The notes under the pieces were generated by a model. It was not told the origin of the DNA. It saw only the letters and a list, made by a program, of their open reading frames with translations, and searched no databases. Made by a program: the position numbers and the translations under genes. Below, piece after piece: positions 1 through 9,219 of a DNA stretch of 64,000 nt; the stretch's first letter is position 1; each line of letters starts with the position of its first letter. The DNA is from Runella aurantiaca (GTDB lineage: Bacteria > Bacteroidota > Bacteroidia > Cytophagales > Spirosomataceae): the NCBI RefSeq assembly GCF_003339505.1, contig NZ_QPIW01000006.1:124001-188000 (forward strand). The letters are read 5' to 3'.

Positions 1-718
1 AATCAAGCGATTGCTTTATATCCGCCAATTCACGGCGAAAATTCAATTCATAATGCCGCAATGAGCTTAGGGTTTTGCGGACGTCCCCCAAACGCTGCTG
101 CTTTACATAGCTACTCAACATCCCGCCCCCCATCACATCCAACGTACCCCAATTTTGGGTGCTTTTGAGTTGTCTAGTCAATAATTCCAAAATCTCTCGG
201 TACAATTTTCCTGCTTCAAGTGCCTCCGAGATTTCCAATTTCTGTTTTTTCAACGCTTGCCACTGCGTATGCCGTTGTTTTAATGCCTGAGCGGCTGGGA
301 TAGGTTCGAGCAACAAAAGGGAAAGTTTGATTTCCAATTTAGCCTCCAACATTTCTTCGGCTTCATGGATTCTTTGCATTCGGATTTTCAGCCCTTCTAC
401 CTCCGCTTCACTGAGTGCCAACGATTGCCGCGCTTCATCGTATTTCAACTGCGCCATCAGTGCCTCCCGACGTTCTTTTTCCAACTTTTGGTCTTTGTTT
501 CCCAGTATCGAATAAAACAAACCCACCAACGAAAGTCCTTCCAGCATCGTTATGTCGGCGCGTTCCTTTGCTAGTTGTTCTTGTAAATGAGTCAACTGCG
601 CTTTTTGATATACGATTTTTGCTTCCATTTCAATCAAACGTGCTTCAACCCACTGCTTTTCTGCAATTTGGGTTTGCAGGTGTTGAAGTTCTTTGTTGAG
701 ACGAGTGTATTCTTCCAT
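1..718 (-). CDS. Coiled-coil protein of unknown function (3' end outside window)
   Basis: An open frame runs without a stop from an ATG at 716-718 to the left window edge, about 239 codons. The translation begins MEEYTRLNKELQHLQTQ and is dominated by E, K, Q, L and R in heptad-like patterns, so the visible part is mostly coiled coil. One short hydrophobic stretch near residues 58-70 (MLEGLSLVGLFYSILG) interrupts it and could be a hinge or weak membrane contact. No enzymatic motif is visible. It is divergent from the dipeptidase gene, with 109 bases between the start codons. I do not recognise the family, and the rest of the protein is missing. Confidence 0.75.
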   Translation of the reverse strand, partial: MEEYTRLNKELQHLQTQIAEKQWVEARLIEMEAKIVYQKAQLTHLQEQLAKERADITMLEGLSLVGLFYSILGNKDQKLEKERREALMAQLKYDEARQSLALSEAEVEGLKIRMQRIHEAEEMLEAKLEIKLSLLLLEPIPAAQALKQRHTQWQALKKQKLEISEALEAGKLYREILELLTRQLKSTQNWGTLDVMGGGMLSSYVKQQRLGDVRKTLSSLRHYELNFRRELADIKQSLD

Positions 719-827
719 ATTGGTTATTTTTTGCTCAAAATAACTCGTTTAAATCCGTTTACCCCGCTAACTTTGGGGCAAACGGATTCAACCAAAGAAG
801 AACGGTCTTTTTATCTATTCAAACCAA

Positions 828-2192
828 ATGAAAACATACATCGAACAAAACAAAGATAGATTTCTGAGTGAGTTGTTTGACTTGCTGCGTATTCCATCCG
901 TCAGTGCTGACCCCAAATTCAAAGACGATATGCGCCGCTGCGCGGAGGCCGTGAAAGAATCCATCCTGAAAGCCGGGGCCGACTTGGCCGAAATTCACGA
1001 AACTCCCGGTCATCCGGTGGTGTACGGTGAAAAACTCATTGACCCAGCCCTGCCCACCGTACTAATCTACGGTCACTACGACGTACAACCCGCCGACCCG
1101 TACGAACTGTGGGAAACGCCTCCTTTTGAGCCTACCATCAGAAATGAGCGCATTTATGCGCGTGGCTCCTGCGACGACAAAGGGCAATTTTATATGCACA
1201 TCAAGGCCCTCGAAACCATGGTGGCTACTGGCTCGCTGACCTGCAACGTCAAAATCATGATTGAAGGGGAAGAAGAAGTAGGATCCGACCATCTAGGAAC
1301 TTTTGTGCGTGAAAACAAAGAAAAACTCAAAGCAGACGTAATTCTGATTTCAGACACCAGCATCATTGCCAACGATGTGCCTTCTATCGAGGTGGGCTTG
1401 CGCGGACTCACTTATCTGGAGGTAGAAGTGACAGGTGCCAACCGCGATTTACACTCAGGGGTGTATGGGGGTGCGGTGGCCAATCCCATCAACGTGCTGT
1501 GTGAAATGATTGCGTCGATGAAAGACGAAAACAATCATATCACCATTCCCGGATTTTATGATAAAGTACAAGAACTCAGCGCCGAAGAGCGCAGCCTGAT
1601 GAACGAAGCTCCGTTTGACCTTGACGAATACAAGCGCGACTTAGCCATCGATGAGCTAGAGGGCGAGACAGGCTACACCACCATTGAGCGCACGGGCATT
1701 CGTCCTACCCTTGATGTAAACGGAATCTGGGGCGGCTACACTGGCGAAGGTGCCAAAACGGTGTTGCCTTCAAAAGCCTACGCCAAAATCAGTATGCGCC
1801 TCGTTCCCGACCAAAACAACGACGAAATCCTTGATATTTTTACCAAGCATTTTTTGTCGATTGCGCCGCCTTCGGTCAAAGTGGTGGTCAAACCTCACCA
1901 CGGTGGACTTCCCTACGTCACACCCGTAGATTCGGTAGAATACAAGGCGGCCGAATTGGCCATGAAAGAAGCATGGGGCGGCAAGCAGCCCGTACCCACA
2001 CGCGGCGGGGGAAGCATCCCCATCGTGGCGTTGTTTGAGCAGGAATTAGGCGTAAAATCAATCCTGATGGGCTTCGGACTCGACATCGACGCCCTCCATT
2101 CGCCCAACGAAAGCTACGGACTTTTTAACTTCTACAAAGGCATTGAAACCATTCCTTTGTTTTTCAAATACTATACCGAATTGAAAAAATAA
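828..2192 (+). CDS. M20 family dipeptidase (metallopeptidase)
   Basis: A 454-residue M20 zinc aminoacylase/dipeptidase-type enzyme, expected in the cytoplasm, cleaving dipeptides or related amide bonds. Visible metal-site motifs are GHYDVQP near residues 82-88, CDDKGQ near 115-120 (bridging Asp), EGEEEVGS near 146-153 (catalytic Glu plus metal ligand), an Asp near 176 in ISDTS, and a late ALHSPNE His near 427. The dimerisation (lid) domain lies between about 200 and 320. Length is normal for the M20 dipeptidase/CNDP-like group. A TAACTTTG box at 768-775 could be the -7 element of its promoter, but no good -33 partner is seen. Substrate cannot be told from sequence. Confidence 0.93.
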   Translation: MKTYIEQNKDRFLSELFDLLRIPSVSADPKFKDDMRRCAEAVKESILKAGADLAEIHETPGHPVVYGEKLIDPALPTVLIYGHYDVQPADPYELWETPPFEPTIRNERIYARGSCDDKGQFYMHIKALETMVATGSLTCNVKIMIEGEEEVGSDHLGTFVRENKEKLKADVILISDTSIIANDVPSIEVGLRGLTYLEVEVTGANRDLHSGVYGGAVANPINVLCEMIASMKDENNHITIPGFYDKVQELSAEERSLMNEAPFDLDEYKRDLAIDELEGETGYTTIERTGIRPTLDVNGIWGGYTGEGAKTVLPSKAYAKISMRLVPDQNNDEILDIFTKHFLSIAPPSVKVVVKPHHGGLPYVTPVDSVEYKAAELAMKEAWGGKQPVPTRGGGSIPIVALFEQELGVKSILMGFGLDIDALHSPNESYGLFNFYKGIETIPLFFKYYTELKK

Positions 2193-2369
2193 GATTTTTT
2201 GGTAATGTCTATCCCTGACCGGGCTTTAAACATTATGCCGTTTATTTTTTCGTAAAAAGTTAGGATTGATAGAATAGCAAGAAATTTTATTCTGTCAATC
2301 CTAAGTCCTGTTTTTAGTTTAAACTCAATACATTTTACCTCTTTGAAGCAGCCAAATCTCCCAACTGTT

Positions 2370-3902
2370 ATGAACTTCTTTGCCAAACATTACCAAACAA
2401 ATTGGATTGTTTTTTGTCTGATTGCCTGTTTGATTATTGGAAGATGGCTTATCGTAAGCGAAGGCGAATACGACGAAGATGAAAGTACCTGGATTGCCTC
2501 GGCGCTCACGGTTTTGCAGTCGTCTGAAAAATGGTGGACCCTTTTCAACTACAGCGACAGCCGTCCTTTGACCGTCTTACCCTTGGTGGCCGCTGGCTTG
2601 TTAGGAATACAACAAGGATACCTGATGGCCAAACTCATCGGTGTGTTTTTCTGGGCGGGGAGTCTCTTCTTTTTATTCAAAGCATTTTCAGTATATATCA
2701 AGCCCAATAAGGCTGTATGGTATGTTTTGCCGCTAGCCCTCTATTTCGGCACCACCTGGAACCCTGGTTTTGTTTCTTACAATTCTGAGCATTTCTGCAT
2801 TTTTTTATTGACGTTGGGTCTGTGGCTCTATTGTAAATTAGAAAAGACCGGGCACCTCAATGCGTGGAAAACTTGCCTACTCGGGTTCAGTCTTGGGCTA
2901 TTACCATTTGCTAAATTTCAGGCCATTCCTTTGGGGCTAGTCACGGCAGGTTTTGCGTTGGGCCTCTTCATTTACAAAAAACAATGGCGGTACGTCGCGT
3001 TGTTGACCGCTGGCGGAATTTTCCCGACGCTTTTGGTCAACATTTTCTATTTTCTTCACAACGATATTAATTCATTTTGGCAGGATTACTTCTGGAATCT
3101 TTTCTTTTATTCGTACACCACCACGTTTTCAAAAGTCCCGCTTAGTGAGCGTTTTAATTTGGGCCGAGGGCTTCACTTTATATTTTACAGCAAACACGTC
3201 GCTCTTTATTTTTTGGGACAATTTACCTTGATTATCGGCGGGTTGATGAGTTTGATTATGTTTTCGCGAAAACAAGCAAATACTCCTTTTCGACTGATTA
3301 CTTTCGGCTTTTTGTACTTACTAGCCGCCATTTATGCCGTACTACAATCGGGCAATATGTTTATGCACTATCTACTTTTCTTGGTAGTACCCTTGCTGTT
3401 TCTAACCTTTGTGGTCGTGGAGTTTCTCTCCACTAATCCTACCTTTGGAGTACGTTGGTTGCTTTTATTTGCGGGACTTCAAAGCATTGCCAATCTGCTG
3501 TCGTACCAGCATATTTATCACCGACAGCCCGAGTCCTCCATTACAGAAGCCCTAAAAAAACACCAACAAAAAGGGGATAAATTAGTGCTCTGGGGATGGG
3601 CCGACCGCTTTTTTTTAAGTACGGGTATGCCTCAGGGAATCAGAACCGCTCACACCTTCAATGCCTATCTGCCAGGCCCACACCAGCCGTATCGTCTGCA
3701 ACAGGTCATCAAAGACATGGAAGACAATCGCCCCGCTTTATTTGTTGATATTGCCGTTCAACATTTATCATCACAATGCGACACTACTTACCGCCACTAT
3801 CGTTTTCCAGCGTTAAAGACATATATTTCACAACATTACCAACTGGTTCAAACTGTTGACAGCGTCTTGATTTATCGAAGACGGGCGTCAACCTCAATGT
3901 AA
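2370..3902 (+). CDS. Polytopic membrane glycosyltransferase-like protein (GT-C fold, GT39/ArnT-like)
   Basis: A membrane protein of about 510 residues with some ten or more hydrophobic segments. The first periplasmic loop after TM1 contains EGEYDEDES, the acidic D/E motif expected in polyprenyl-phosphate-sugar-dependent GT-C glycosyltransferases (GT39, GT83). The C-terminal part (from about residue 400) is soluble and contains LVLWGWADRF. I chose the ATG at 2370. An in-frame TTG at 2343 would add nine residues before the first membrane segment, but is less likely. Donor and acceptor cannot be inferred. It follows the dipeptidase gene by 177 bases and probably has its own promoter. Confidence 0.7.
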   Translation: MNFFAKHYQTNWIVFCLIACLIIGRWLIVSEGEYDEDESTWIASALTVLQSSEKWWTLFNYSDSRPLTVLPLVAAGLLGIQQGYLMAKLIGVFFWAGSLFFLFKAFSVYIKPNKAVWYVLPLALYFGTTWNPGFVSYNSEHFCIFLLTLGLWLYCKLEKTGHLNAWKTCLLGFSLGLLPFAKFQAIPLGLVTAGFALGLFIYKKQWRYVALLTAGGIFPTLLVNIFYFLHNDINSFWQDYFWNLFFYSYTTTFSKVPLSERFNLGRGLHFIFYSKHVALYFLGQFTLIIGGLMSLIMFSRKQANTPFRLITFGFLYLLAAIYAVLQSGNMFMHYLLFLVVPLLFLTFVVVEFLSTNPTFGVRWLLLFAGLQSIANLLSYQHIYHRQPESSITEALKKHQQKGDKLVLWGWADRFFLSTGMPQGIRTAHTFNAYLPGPHQPYRLQQVIKDMEDNRPALFVDIAVQHLSSQCDTTYRHYRFPALKTYISQHYQLVQTVDSVLIYRRRASTSM

Positions 3903-4013
3903 TAGGTATGTAAAAAATTCCTCAAAATTTTGCTACTTTGCAAACTCAACCCACCTAAGTTGAAACATATCTTTGTTTAACTAAAATTTTTTCCCAAAAA
4001 AGACAATTTTACC

Positions 4014-5093
4014 ATGAGCGAAATCATAACCCGCTTTAAATCAGGAGTAGTAACGGGCGAAGGTGTCAGTGAAATCTTCCGTCATGCCAACGAAAACGAC
4101 TACGCACTCCCCGCGGTCAATGTCGTAGGTACCAACTCCATCAATGCCGTATTGGAAACCGCCAAGAAAGCCAACTCCCCCGTCATCGTTCAGTTCTCCA
4201 ACGGAGGCGGTATTTTCTACGCTGGCAAGAGCCTTTCAAACGCCAATCAACAGGCCGCTATTGCAGGTTCTATCTCGGGCGCGATGCACGTACACCAAAT
4301 GGCTGAGTTGTATGGTATTCCAGTGATTCTGCACACTGACCACTGCGCAAAAAAACTATTGCCTTGGATTGACGGTTTGCTCGATGCGGGCGAAAAGTAT
4401 TTTGACCAACACGGTAAGCCTTTGTACAGCTCACACATGTTAGACTTGTCGGAAGAGCCACTTGAAGAAAATATCGAGATTTGCGCCAAGTATTTTGAGC
4501 GCATGGCCAAAATTGGCATGACCCTCGAAATTGAATTGGGCGTAACAGGCGGCGAAGAAGACGGCGTTGATAACTCAGACGTAGACAGCTCTAAATTATA
4601 CACACAACCTGCCGAAGTAGCACACGCGTACGAAGAATTAAGCAAAATCTCTAGTCGTTTCACCATTGCGGCGGCTTTCGGAAACGTCCACGGCGTGTAC
4701 AAACCCGGCAACGTAAAATTGCAACCCATCATCCTGAAAAACTCACAGGATTATATTCAGCAAAAATACAACACCGGGGCACTTCCCGTCAACTTCGTAT
4801 TCCACGGAGGTTCGGGCAGTACGCGAGAAGAGATTCGTGAGGCCATCCAATACGGTGCCATCAAGATGAATATCGACACCGATATGCAGTGGTCAACGTG
4901 GGAAGGAATCCTGAAATATTACAAAGACAAAGAAGGATACTTGCAAACACAGCTCGGAAATCCAGAAGGGCCCGATTCCCCCAACAAAAAATATTACGAC
5001 CCACGCGTATGGCTTCGCAAAGGAGAAGAGAGTATGTCTCAACGCCTCATGGTAGCCTTTGAAGACCTAAATTGTATCAACAGATTGGTATAA
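4014..5093 (+). CDS. fbaA: Class II fructose-bisphosphate aldolase
   Basis: Class II (zinc) aldolase of 359 residues, the long E. coli FbaA-like type, interconverting fructose 1,6-bisphosphate with glyceraldehyde 3-phosphate and dihydroxyacetone phosphate in the cytoplasm. Motifs seen are VILHTDHCAKK near 105-115 (zinc His and catalytic Asp), the E-rich LEIELGVTGGEEDGV near 173-187, NVHGVYKPGNVKL near 226-238 (zinc His), FHGGSGS near 266-272 (zinc His and phosphate-binding GGSGS) and NIDTDMQW near 289-296. It stands alone, followed by a strong terminator. A TACTTTG word at 3934-3940 may be part of its promoter. Confidence 0.97.
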   Translation: MSEIITRFKSGVVTGEGVSEIFRHANENDYALPAVNVVGTNSINAVLETAKKANSPVIVQFSNGGGIFYAGKSLSNANQQAAIAGSISGAMHVHQMAELYGIPVILHTDHCAKKLLPWIDGLLDAGEKYFDQHGKPLYSSHMLDLSEEPLEENIEICAKYFERMAKIGMTLEIELGVTGGEEDGVDNSDVDSSKLYTQPAEVAHAYEELSKISSRFTIAAAFGNVHGVYKPGNVKLQPIILKNSQDYIQQKYNTGALPVNFVFHGGSGSTREEIREAIQYGAIKMNIDTDMQWSTWEGILKYYKDKEGYLQTQLGNPEGPDSPNKKYYDPRVWLRKGEESMSQRLMVAFEDLNCINRLV

Positions 5094-5115
5094 TTTATGG
5101 TGCGATTTTTGCACT

Positions 5116-5155
5116 AAAAAGGCGGTAGAAATTATTTTTTCTACCGCCTTTTTTC
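5116..5155 (+). terminator. Rho-independent terminator after fbaA
   Basis: Stem GGCGGTAG (5121-5128) pairs with CTACCGCC (5141-5148), preceded by A5 and followed by a T-rich tract. It lies 23 bases after the fbaA stop codon and before the next gene on the same strand. Confidence 0.9.
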
Positions 5156-5183
5156 TTTTCTCAAATTTCATTTATTTTAGTGC

Positions 5184-6266
5184 ATGAACGACCCTATACT
5201 CCAGTATTATTTACCCCATCAACTTTCTCCTAAACGACTCGACCGTTACTTGGCGTCAGGCTGGTTTCGGACGGTAAATATGCTGTTCAGAGCTAAGGTG
5301 ACATGCTTCGACAACGATATTTGCGCGCCCATCAATATCCGCATAAAACTGTCAGAACACGAGCATTCCAAGCGTTTACGTAAGTTGTTGAGCCGCAATG
5401 AAAAACTTTTTCGGCACGAAATTCGCAAAGCGACCATTACGCGGGAGAAAGAAGAACTTTTTCACCAGCACCAACGCCGCTTTAGAAGTTTTTTGAGTAA
5501 TTCTTTGGAAGAATTTCTGGTTTTAACGCCTCGTTTTGAGACCTACGAAGTGGCCGTTTACGACGACGACCGGCTTGTGGCCATCAGTTATTTTGACCAA
5601 GGCGAAAACAGTCTGATGAGTTTGTTGGGGCTTTTTGACCCTGGATATTCATCATACAGCTTGGGAATATATACCATGTTGCTCGAAATAGAATATTCCA
5701 AAGCGACCGACCGCCAGTGGTACTATCCAGGATACGTTCACGAGCGTCCTTCGATTTATGATTATAAACTTAGGCTTGGAAAAGCGGAAATTTATGACTG
5801 GAATACCAAGCGTTGGTTACGCCACGTTGACCCGCACAAACAACCTAACTGGGCCGATCATATCAAAAACCGAACCTTTGCCCTTGAGCAAGCTCTTGAA
5901 AGGGTAGGTATTGGGTTTCAGCGAAAAGTATACCTATTTTTTGGGTGGCACTATTTTAATTCCCTCTACGAGCAGCTTTTTCATTGCCCGCTGATGCTTC
6001 TTTTGCCCGATGGCCGGGCCGTGGCTTACGATGTGGAGAAAGACCAGTACATCTGTGCTAAGCTAGAAATTTATGTACCTTTCAGAGACATCCAAATGAC
6101 CCTCGCCCCTGATTTTGACCCTTCGATGCACCACATTGACGTGATGCGCGTGGTGGAAATATCGCACAAAACCTCCAGCGCAGCCGATATGAGTCGGTTT
6201 GTGTGGGACACTACTTTCCCGCATCAGGAAGTGAGTTGGTGGGCCAAAACCCGTTTGATGAATTAA
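5184..6266 (+). CDS. Arginyl-tRNA--protein transferase-like protein (divergent Ate/Bpt family)
   Basis: A 360-residue protein resembling bacterial aminoacyl-tRNA-protein transferases (Bpt/Ate1), which add Leu or Arg to protein N-termini. The best match by eye is the C-terminal GNAT-like part: RLVAISYFDQG (about 131-141), LLGLFDPGYSSYSLGIYTMLLEIE (about 148-171) and WYYPGYVHE (about 178-186), equivalent to the FFDP...SLG...LGY signature. The N-terminus keeps the layout YLPHQLSPKRLDRYLASGWFR but the usual Cys cluster is reduced to CFDNDICAP (about 42-50). A C-terminal region from about 240, absent from short Bpt enzymes, is of unknown role. Whether it still transfers amino acids is uncertain. 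Confidence 0.7.
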   Translation: MNDPILQYYLPHQLSPKRLDRYLASGWFRTVNMLFRAKVTCFDNDICAPINIRIKLSEHEHSKRLRKLLSRNEKLFRHEIRKATITREKEELFHQHQRRFRSFLSNSLEEFLVLTPRFETYEVAVYDDDRLVAISYFDQGENSLMSLLGLFDPGYSSYSLGIYTMLLEIEYSKATDRQWYYPGYVHERPSIYDYKLRLGKAEIYDWNTKRWLRHVDPHKQPNWADHIKNRTFALEQALERVGIGFQRKVYLFFGWHYFNSLYEQLFHCPLMLLLPDGRAVAYDVEKDQYICAKLEIYVPFRDIQMTLAPDFDPSMHHIDVMRVVEISHKTSSAADMSRFVWDTTFPHQEVSWWAKTRLMN

Positions 6267-6269
6267 GTT

Positions 6270-7025
6270 TTACATATCTAGCCACTTTTTAAATACCTCC
6301 GCTTTTTCGCGGCTCACGTAGATATCGTCATCTTCTCTGTGGCGTAGTTTGATTTTCAGCCGTCCGTTGAAATGCGGCTCGATTCGCTCGATGGACGGCA
6401 ATTGGGCTAGGTATTTGCGGTTGATTCGAAAAAAAAGCGCAGGATTCAGCTTTTGTTCCAATTCATCAAGCGTTTCGTCTACGTAATATTTTTTTTGTTC
6501 TTTCGTCACCAAAAATACGACCTTATCTTCGGCGTACAGGTAGGCCACATCGCCCGTTTCTACGATGTCAAATCGAGCACCTGCTTTCAGCAAAAATCGG
6601 GTTTTCCAATCCGTTTTTTGGCTCAGTAAAGCATCCAATGCTTTGCCAATTTGGGCCTGAGAAGTGGCTCCTTTTTGGGCTTTTAGCTTTTCCAGCGCGG
6701 CTTCTAATTCGTCTTTTTCCACTGGTTTGAGCAAATAATCTACGCTGTTTACTTTAAACGCCCGTATGGCGTACTCGTCGTAGGCGGTAGTAAAAATAAT
6801 CGGCGCAGAGACATCGGCCTGTTGAAAAATCTCAAATGAAAGGCCATCGGCCAGTTGAATATCCATCAAAATCACATCGGGTTGCGGGTGTTCGTTCAAC
6901 CACTTTACTGCACTACGTACACTTTCCAACTTGCCCAGAATTTCGGCCGTCGGCTCCAGTGATTTCACCAATGATTCGATACGTTTGGCCGCCAACGGCT
7001 CGTCTTCAAGAATTAATATTTTCAT
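6270..7025 (-). CDS. LytTR-family response regulator
   Basis: A 251-residue two-domain regulator. Residues 1-120 form a CheY-like receiver with acidic pocket E7/D8, phosphoacceptor D55 (VILMDIQLAD) and the conserved Lys in YLLKPVEKDEL near 100. Residues about 150-250 form a LytTR DNA-binding domain (FFRINRKYLAQL, HFNGRLKIKL, VSREKAEVFKKWL). It acts in the cytoplasm and binds DNA, probably as a dimer. It lies 46 bases downstream of the LytS-type kinase and is surely its partner. The targets are not shown by the sequence; the neighbouring secreted-protein genes are one possibility. It converges on the Ate-like gene with only 3 bases between stops. Confidence 0.93.
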   Translation of the reverse strand: MKILILEDEPLAAKRIESLVKSLEPTAEILGKLESVRSAVKWLNEHPQPDVILMDIQLADGLSFEIFQQADVSAPIIFTTAYDEYAIRAFKVNSVDYLLKPVEKDELEAALEKLKAQKGATSQAQIGKALDALLSQKTDWKTRFLLKAGARFDIVETGDVAYLYAEDKVVFLVTKEQKKYYVDETLDELEQKLNPALFFRINRKYLAQLPSIERIEPHFNGRLKIKLRHREDDDIYVSREKAEVFKKWLDM

Positions 7026-7071
7026 TTTGTGAGAATAAGTTCGTTTTATAGAGTTGATTCACAGCACTTTG

Positions 7072-8094
7072 TCAAACAAAAGGAATCTTAACTTCAAAGA
7101 TTAGGTCGTCTTCGATTACTTGCACTTTTTGGGAGGTAAGCAAGGCATAGCGGCTTTTCAAGTTTTTGAGTCCGATACCCGTCGAATCGAGAAACTGCTT
7201 ATTCTTGGGTTGGAAATTATTCCGCACCCCCACGCCATCCTGCACGGCGTATACTTCTACGTTGAGGGGTTTCTCGGAAGAACATTCATTGTGCTTTACG
7301 GCATTTTCGACCAATGTCAGTAGCCCTTGGGTCACGATTTGCCGGGGCCATTCGTCCTTCGGGACGTCAATGCGGTAGGATAAATTATCCCCAAAACGCA
7401 TTTTATGAATAAAAAGATAAGCTTCCACAATCTTAAGTTCCGTTCCTAAATCCACCGTAACACGGTCGTTGTTCTGGAGATTGTACCGAAAAACCTTGGA
7501 AAGCCTTTCGACCAAATTGACGGCATTTTCGGGATCTTCGGGAATCAGAGCGCTCAAAATATTCAATGAATTAAACAGAAAATGCGGGTTTACCTGATTT
7601 TTGAGCGTGTCGTATTCGGCCTTCAACAACGCCTGATTGAGTTGTTGTTCTTTCAACAGAGAGCTTCGCCAACGGTCCACCAGCGCCCGAATCATGTAAA
7701 CGGAAGTAAAGGCAAACGTCATCAGAATGTAAATCATCCCACTCGATAGGTACGCTCGCAAGGGATAGCGTTCACCTTTAAGTGTTTGCATCAAAAACAT
7801 CATGCTGCTTCCCACCACAAGGGCCGTTGCCACCACACACAACGCATAGACTCCGAGCGTTTTTTGGACGGTCCAATCGGTTGCCTGACGAATGAGCAAT
7901 GGCATCAAATAACTCTGCACCGACCCAATCATGAAAGAAGAAACCGTAATGGCAATCACCCATTCCCAACGAATTTCCCCCGTTTTTAGATTGGTATTCA
8001 AAAACAAGATAAGCAACGCACTGACCGACCAAGTAACTACTTCAACCCAGTTTACATTAATTTTCATGGAAGACTCACTTGAGAAAACATTCAT
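7072..8094 (-). CDS. LytS/YehU-type sensor histidine kinase
   Basis: A 340-residue inner-membrane kinase. The N-terminal 130 residues contain four hydrophobic segments (around 17-35, 47-66, 79-100 and 112-132) and no recognisable periplasmic sensor. The cytoplasmic part has the His_kinase (PF06580-type) phosphoacceptor block NQVNPHFLFNSLNIL near 167-181 and a reduced ATPase with LLTLVENAVKHN near 259-270 and STGIGLKNLKSRY near 308-320. It phosphorylates the adjacent LytTR regulator. An alternative start is the ATG at residue 10. The signal is unknown. Confidence 0.92.
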   Translation of the reverse strand: MNVFSSESSMKINVNWVEVVTWSVSALLILFLNTNLKTGEIRWEWVIAITVSSFMIGSVQSYLMPLLIRQATDWTVQKTLGVYALCVVATALVVGSSMMFLMQTLKGERYPLRAYLSSGMIYILMTFAFTSVYMIRALVDRWRSSLLKEQQLNQALLKAEYDTLKNQVNPHFLFNSLNILSALIPEDPENAVNLVERLSKVFRYNLQNNDRVTVDLGTELKIVEAYLFIHKMRFGDNLSYRIDVPKDEWPRQIVTQGLLTLVENAVKHNECSSEKPLNVEVYAVQDGVGVRNNFQPKNKQFLDSTGIGLKNLKSRYALLTSQKVQVIEDDLIFEVKIPFV

Positions 8095-8280
8095 TTGAAG
8101 CGAAAGTAAACGATTTATCTTTTTATTCGTGGTCAGTAAGCATTAAAAGTTGGCCGATGCAGCATCCCCCCAAATTTTTAGCCATCTCTAACCCTTTGAT
8201 TTCACCACAAAGGAAGCCCAAGTAACACGTCCCAGAAATCAAATTCTGACGAAACAACGGATGACCAGAGTGAGGCCAAT

Positions 8281-8306
8281 AAAAAAGGCGATGCAAACGC
8301 ATCGCC
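8281..8306 (-). terminator. Terminator of the small secreted-protein cluster
   Basis: Perfect 8-bp stem GGCGATGC (8287-8294) / GCATCGCC (8299-8306) with loop AAAC. Read on the minus strand it is followed by a T6 run (complement of 8281-8286). It lies 33 bases past the stop of the 8340-8732 gene. Confidence 0.88.
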
Positions 8307-8339
8307 CTCTCGCAAGATATGATTGTTGGGTGCTGAAAT

Positions 8340-8732
8340 TTACAAAACCGTCACTACGCGCTGGGTTTCAACTTTCTGAGAAGTCAGGTTCAGTTTTTTC
8401 ACCACGCGGTCTTTGCCCGAAGAAATTTCTAAGTGATACACGCCATCATTCAAGTCTTTCACGTTGATTTTGGCGGCATACGCTGTTTCTTTTTTGCCGA
8501 TGGTTTCGGTAAAAAGCACCACTCCTTCTGTATTGCGCAAGGTGATGTATACTCGGTCGGTGGTGTTTTTCTTAATGGCGACACGGAGGTTGGCATCGGC
8601 AGAAACGTAAGTACTTGATTCAAAAGCGGGTACGGGGCGATTGTCTTTCGATTTTTCATCGGTTGGGTGAGCAAAAGCGACCGTAGTACCAAGCGCCAAA
8701 GCGCAAACGAGTGATTTGATGATTGTTTTCAT
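8340..8732 (-). CDS. Small secreted beta-rich protein, paralogue 1 of 3
   Basis: A 130-residue protein with a clear Sec signal peptide (MKTIIKSLVCALALGTTVAFA) followed by about 108 mature residues. The mature part alternates hydrophobic and polar residues as in a beta-sandwich. Landmarks shared with its neighbour at 8784 are KKN, RVYITLR, YAAKINV, DLxDG and LEISxGKDRVVK. The end, in strand-turn form DGVYHLEIS, recalls the tail domain used in type IX secretion (Por secretion tail), but the whole protein is just that fold. No catalytic residues are visible. It is the last gene of a three-gene tandem set ending in a terminator. Function is unknown; an envelope location is inferred from the signal peptide. 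Confidence 0.8.
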   Translation of the reverse strand: MKTIIKSLVCALALGTTVAFAHPTDEKSKDNRPVPAFESSTYVSADANLRVAIKKNTTDRVYITLRNTEGVVLFTETIGKKETAYAAKINVKDLNDGVYHLEISSGKDRVVKKLNLTSQKVETQRVVTVL

Positions 8733-8783
8733 GATTTTTGTTTTTAAAAATTGGCTGTTGTAATTGATATAAAAAAAAGGGAA

Positions 8784-9191
8784 TTAATTTACGGTGATGG
8801 AGCGCTGCGTTTCCATTTTAGAAGACGACAGGTTTAGGCGTTTTACTACGCGGTCTTTGCCCGTCGAAATCTCCAGTTTATACGCGCCGTCGGTCAAGTC
8901 ATTTACGTTGATTTTGGCGGCGTACGACATTTCATTTTTGTTAATAGTTTCGCTGTAGAGAACAGTGTTGCCTGCATCACGGAGTGTGATGTATACTCTT
9001 TCGGGGGCATTTTTCTTGACCGCTAACCGAATGGCCGCATCTTTGGTAATGTATGCACTCGTTTCAAAAGTAATGGCAGTACGGTTTTCCGTTTTTTTGT
9101 TTCCAACGGCTGGGGTATTTCCAGGATTAGCAACGACGGCGGTTGAGGCAAATGACAATGCACTTACGAGCAATATGGCGAACGATTTCAT
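8784..9191 (-). CDS. Small secreted beta-rich protein, paralogue 2 of 3
   Basis: A 135-residue exported protein: signal peptide at about 1-21 (MKSFAILLVSALSFASTAVVA), then a mature domain strongly similar to the 8340 product. Shared words are KKN, RVYITLR, YAAKINV, LxDG, LEISxGKDRVVKxLNL and METQR, so the pair is a recent duplication. It is separated from paralogue 1 by 51 bases that include an AACAGCCA word upstream of that gene. Probably co-transcribed with both neighbours. I see no function beyond an extracytoplasmic beta fold. Confidence 0.8.
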   Translation of the reverse strand: MKSFAILLVSALSFASTAVVANPGNTPAVGNKKTENRTAITFETSAYITKDAAIRLAVKKNAPERVYITLRDAGNTVLYSETINKNEMSYAAKINVNDLTDGAYKLEISTGKDRVVKRLNLSSSKMETQRSITVN

Positions 9192-9219
9192 GGTCTTGAT
9201 TAAATGGCTGTGATGTAAA

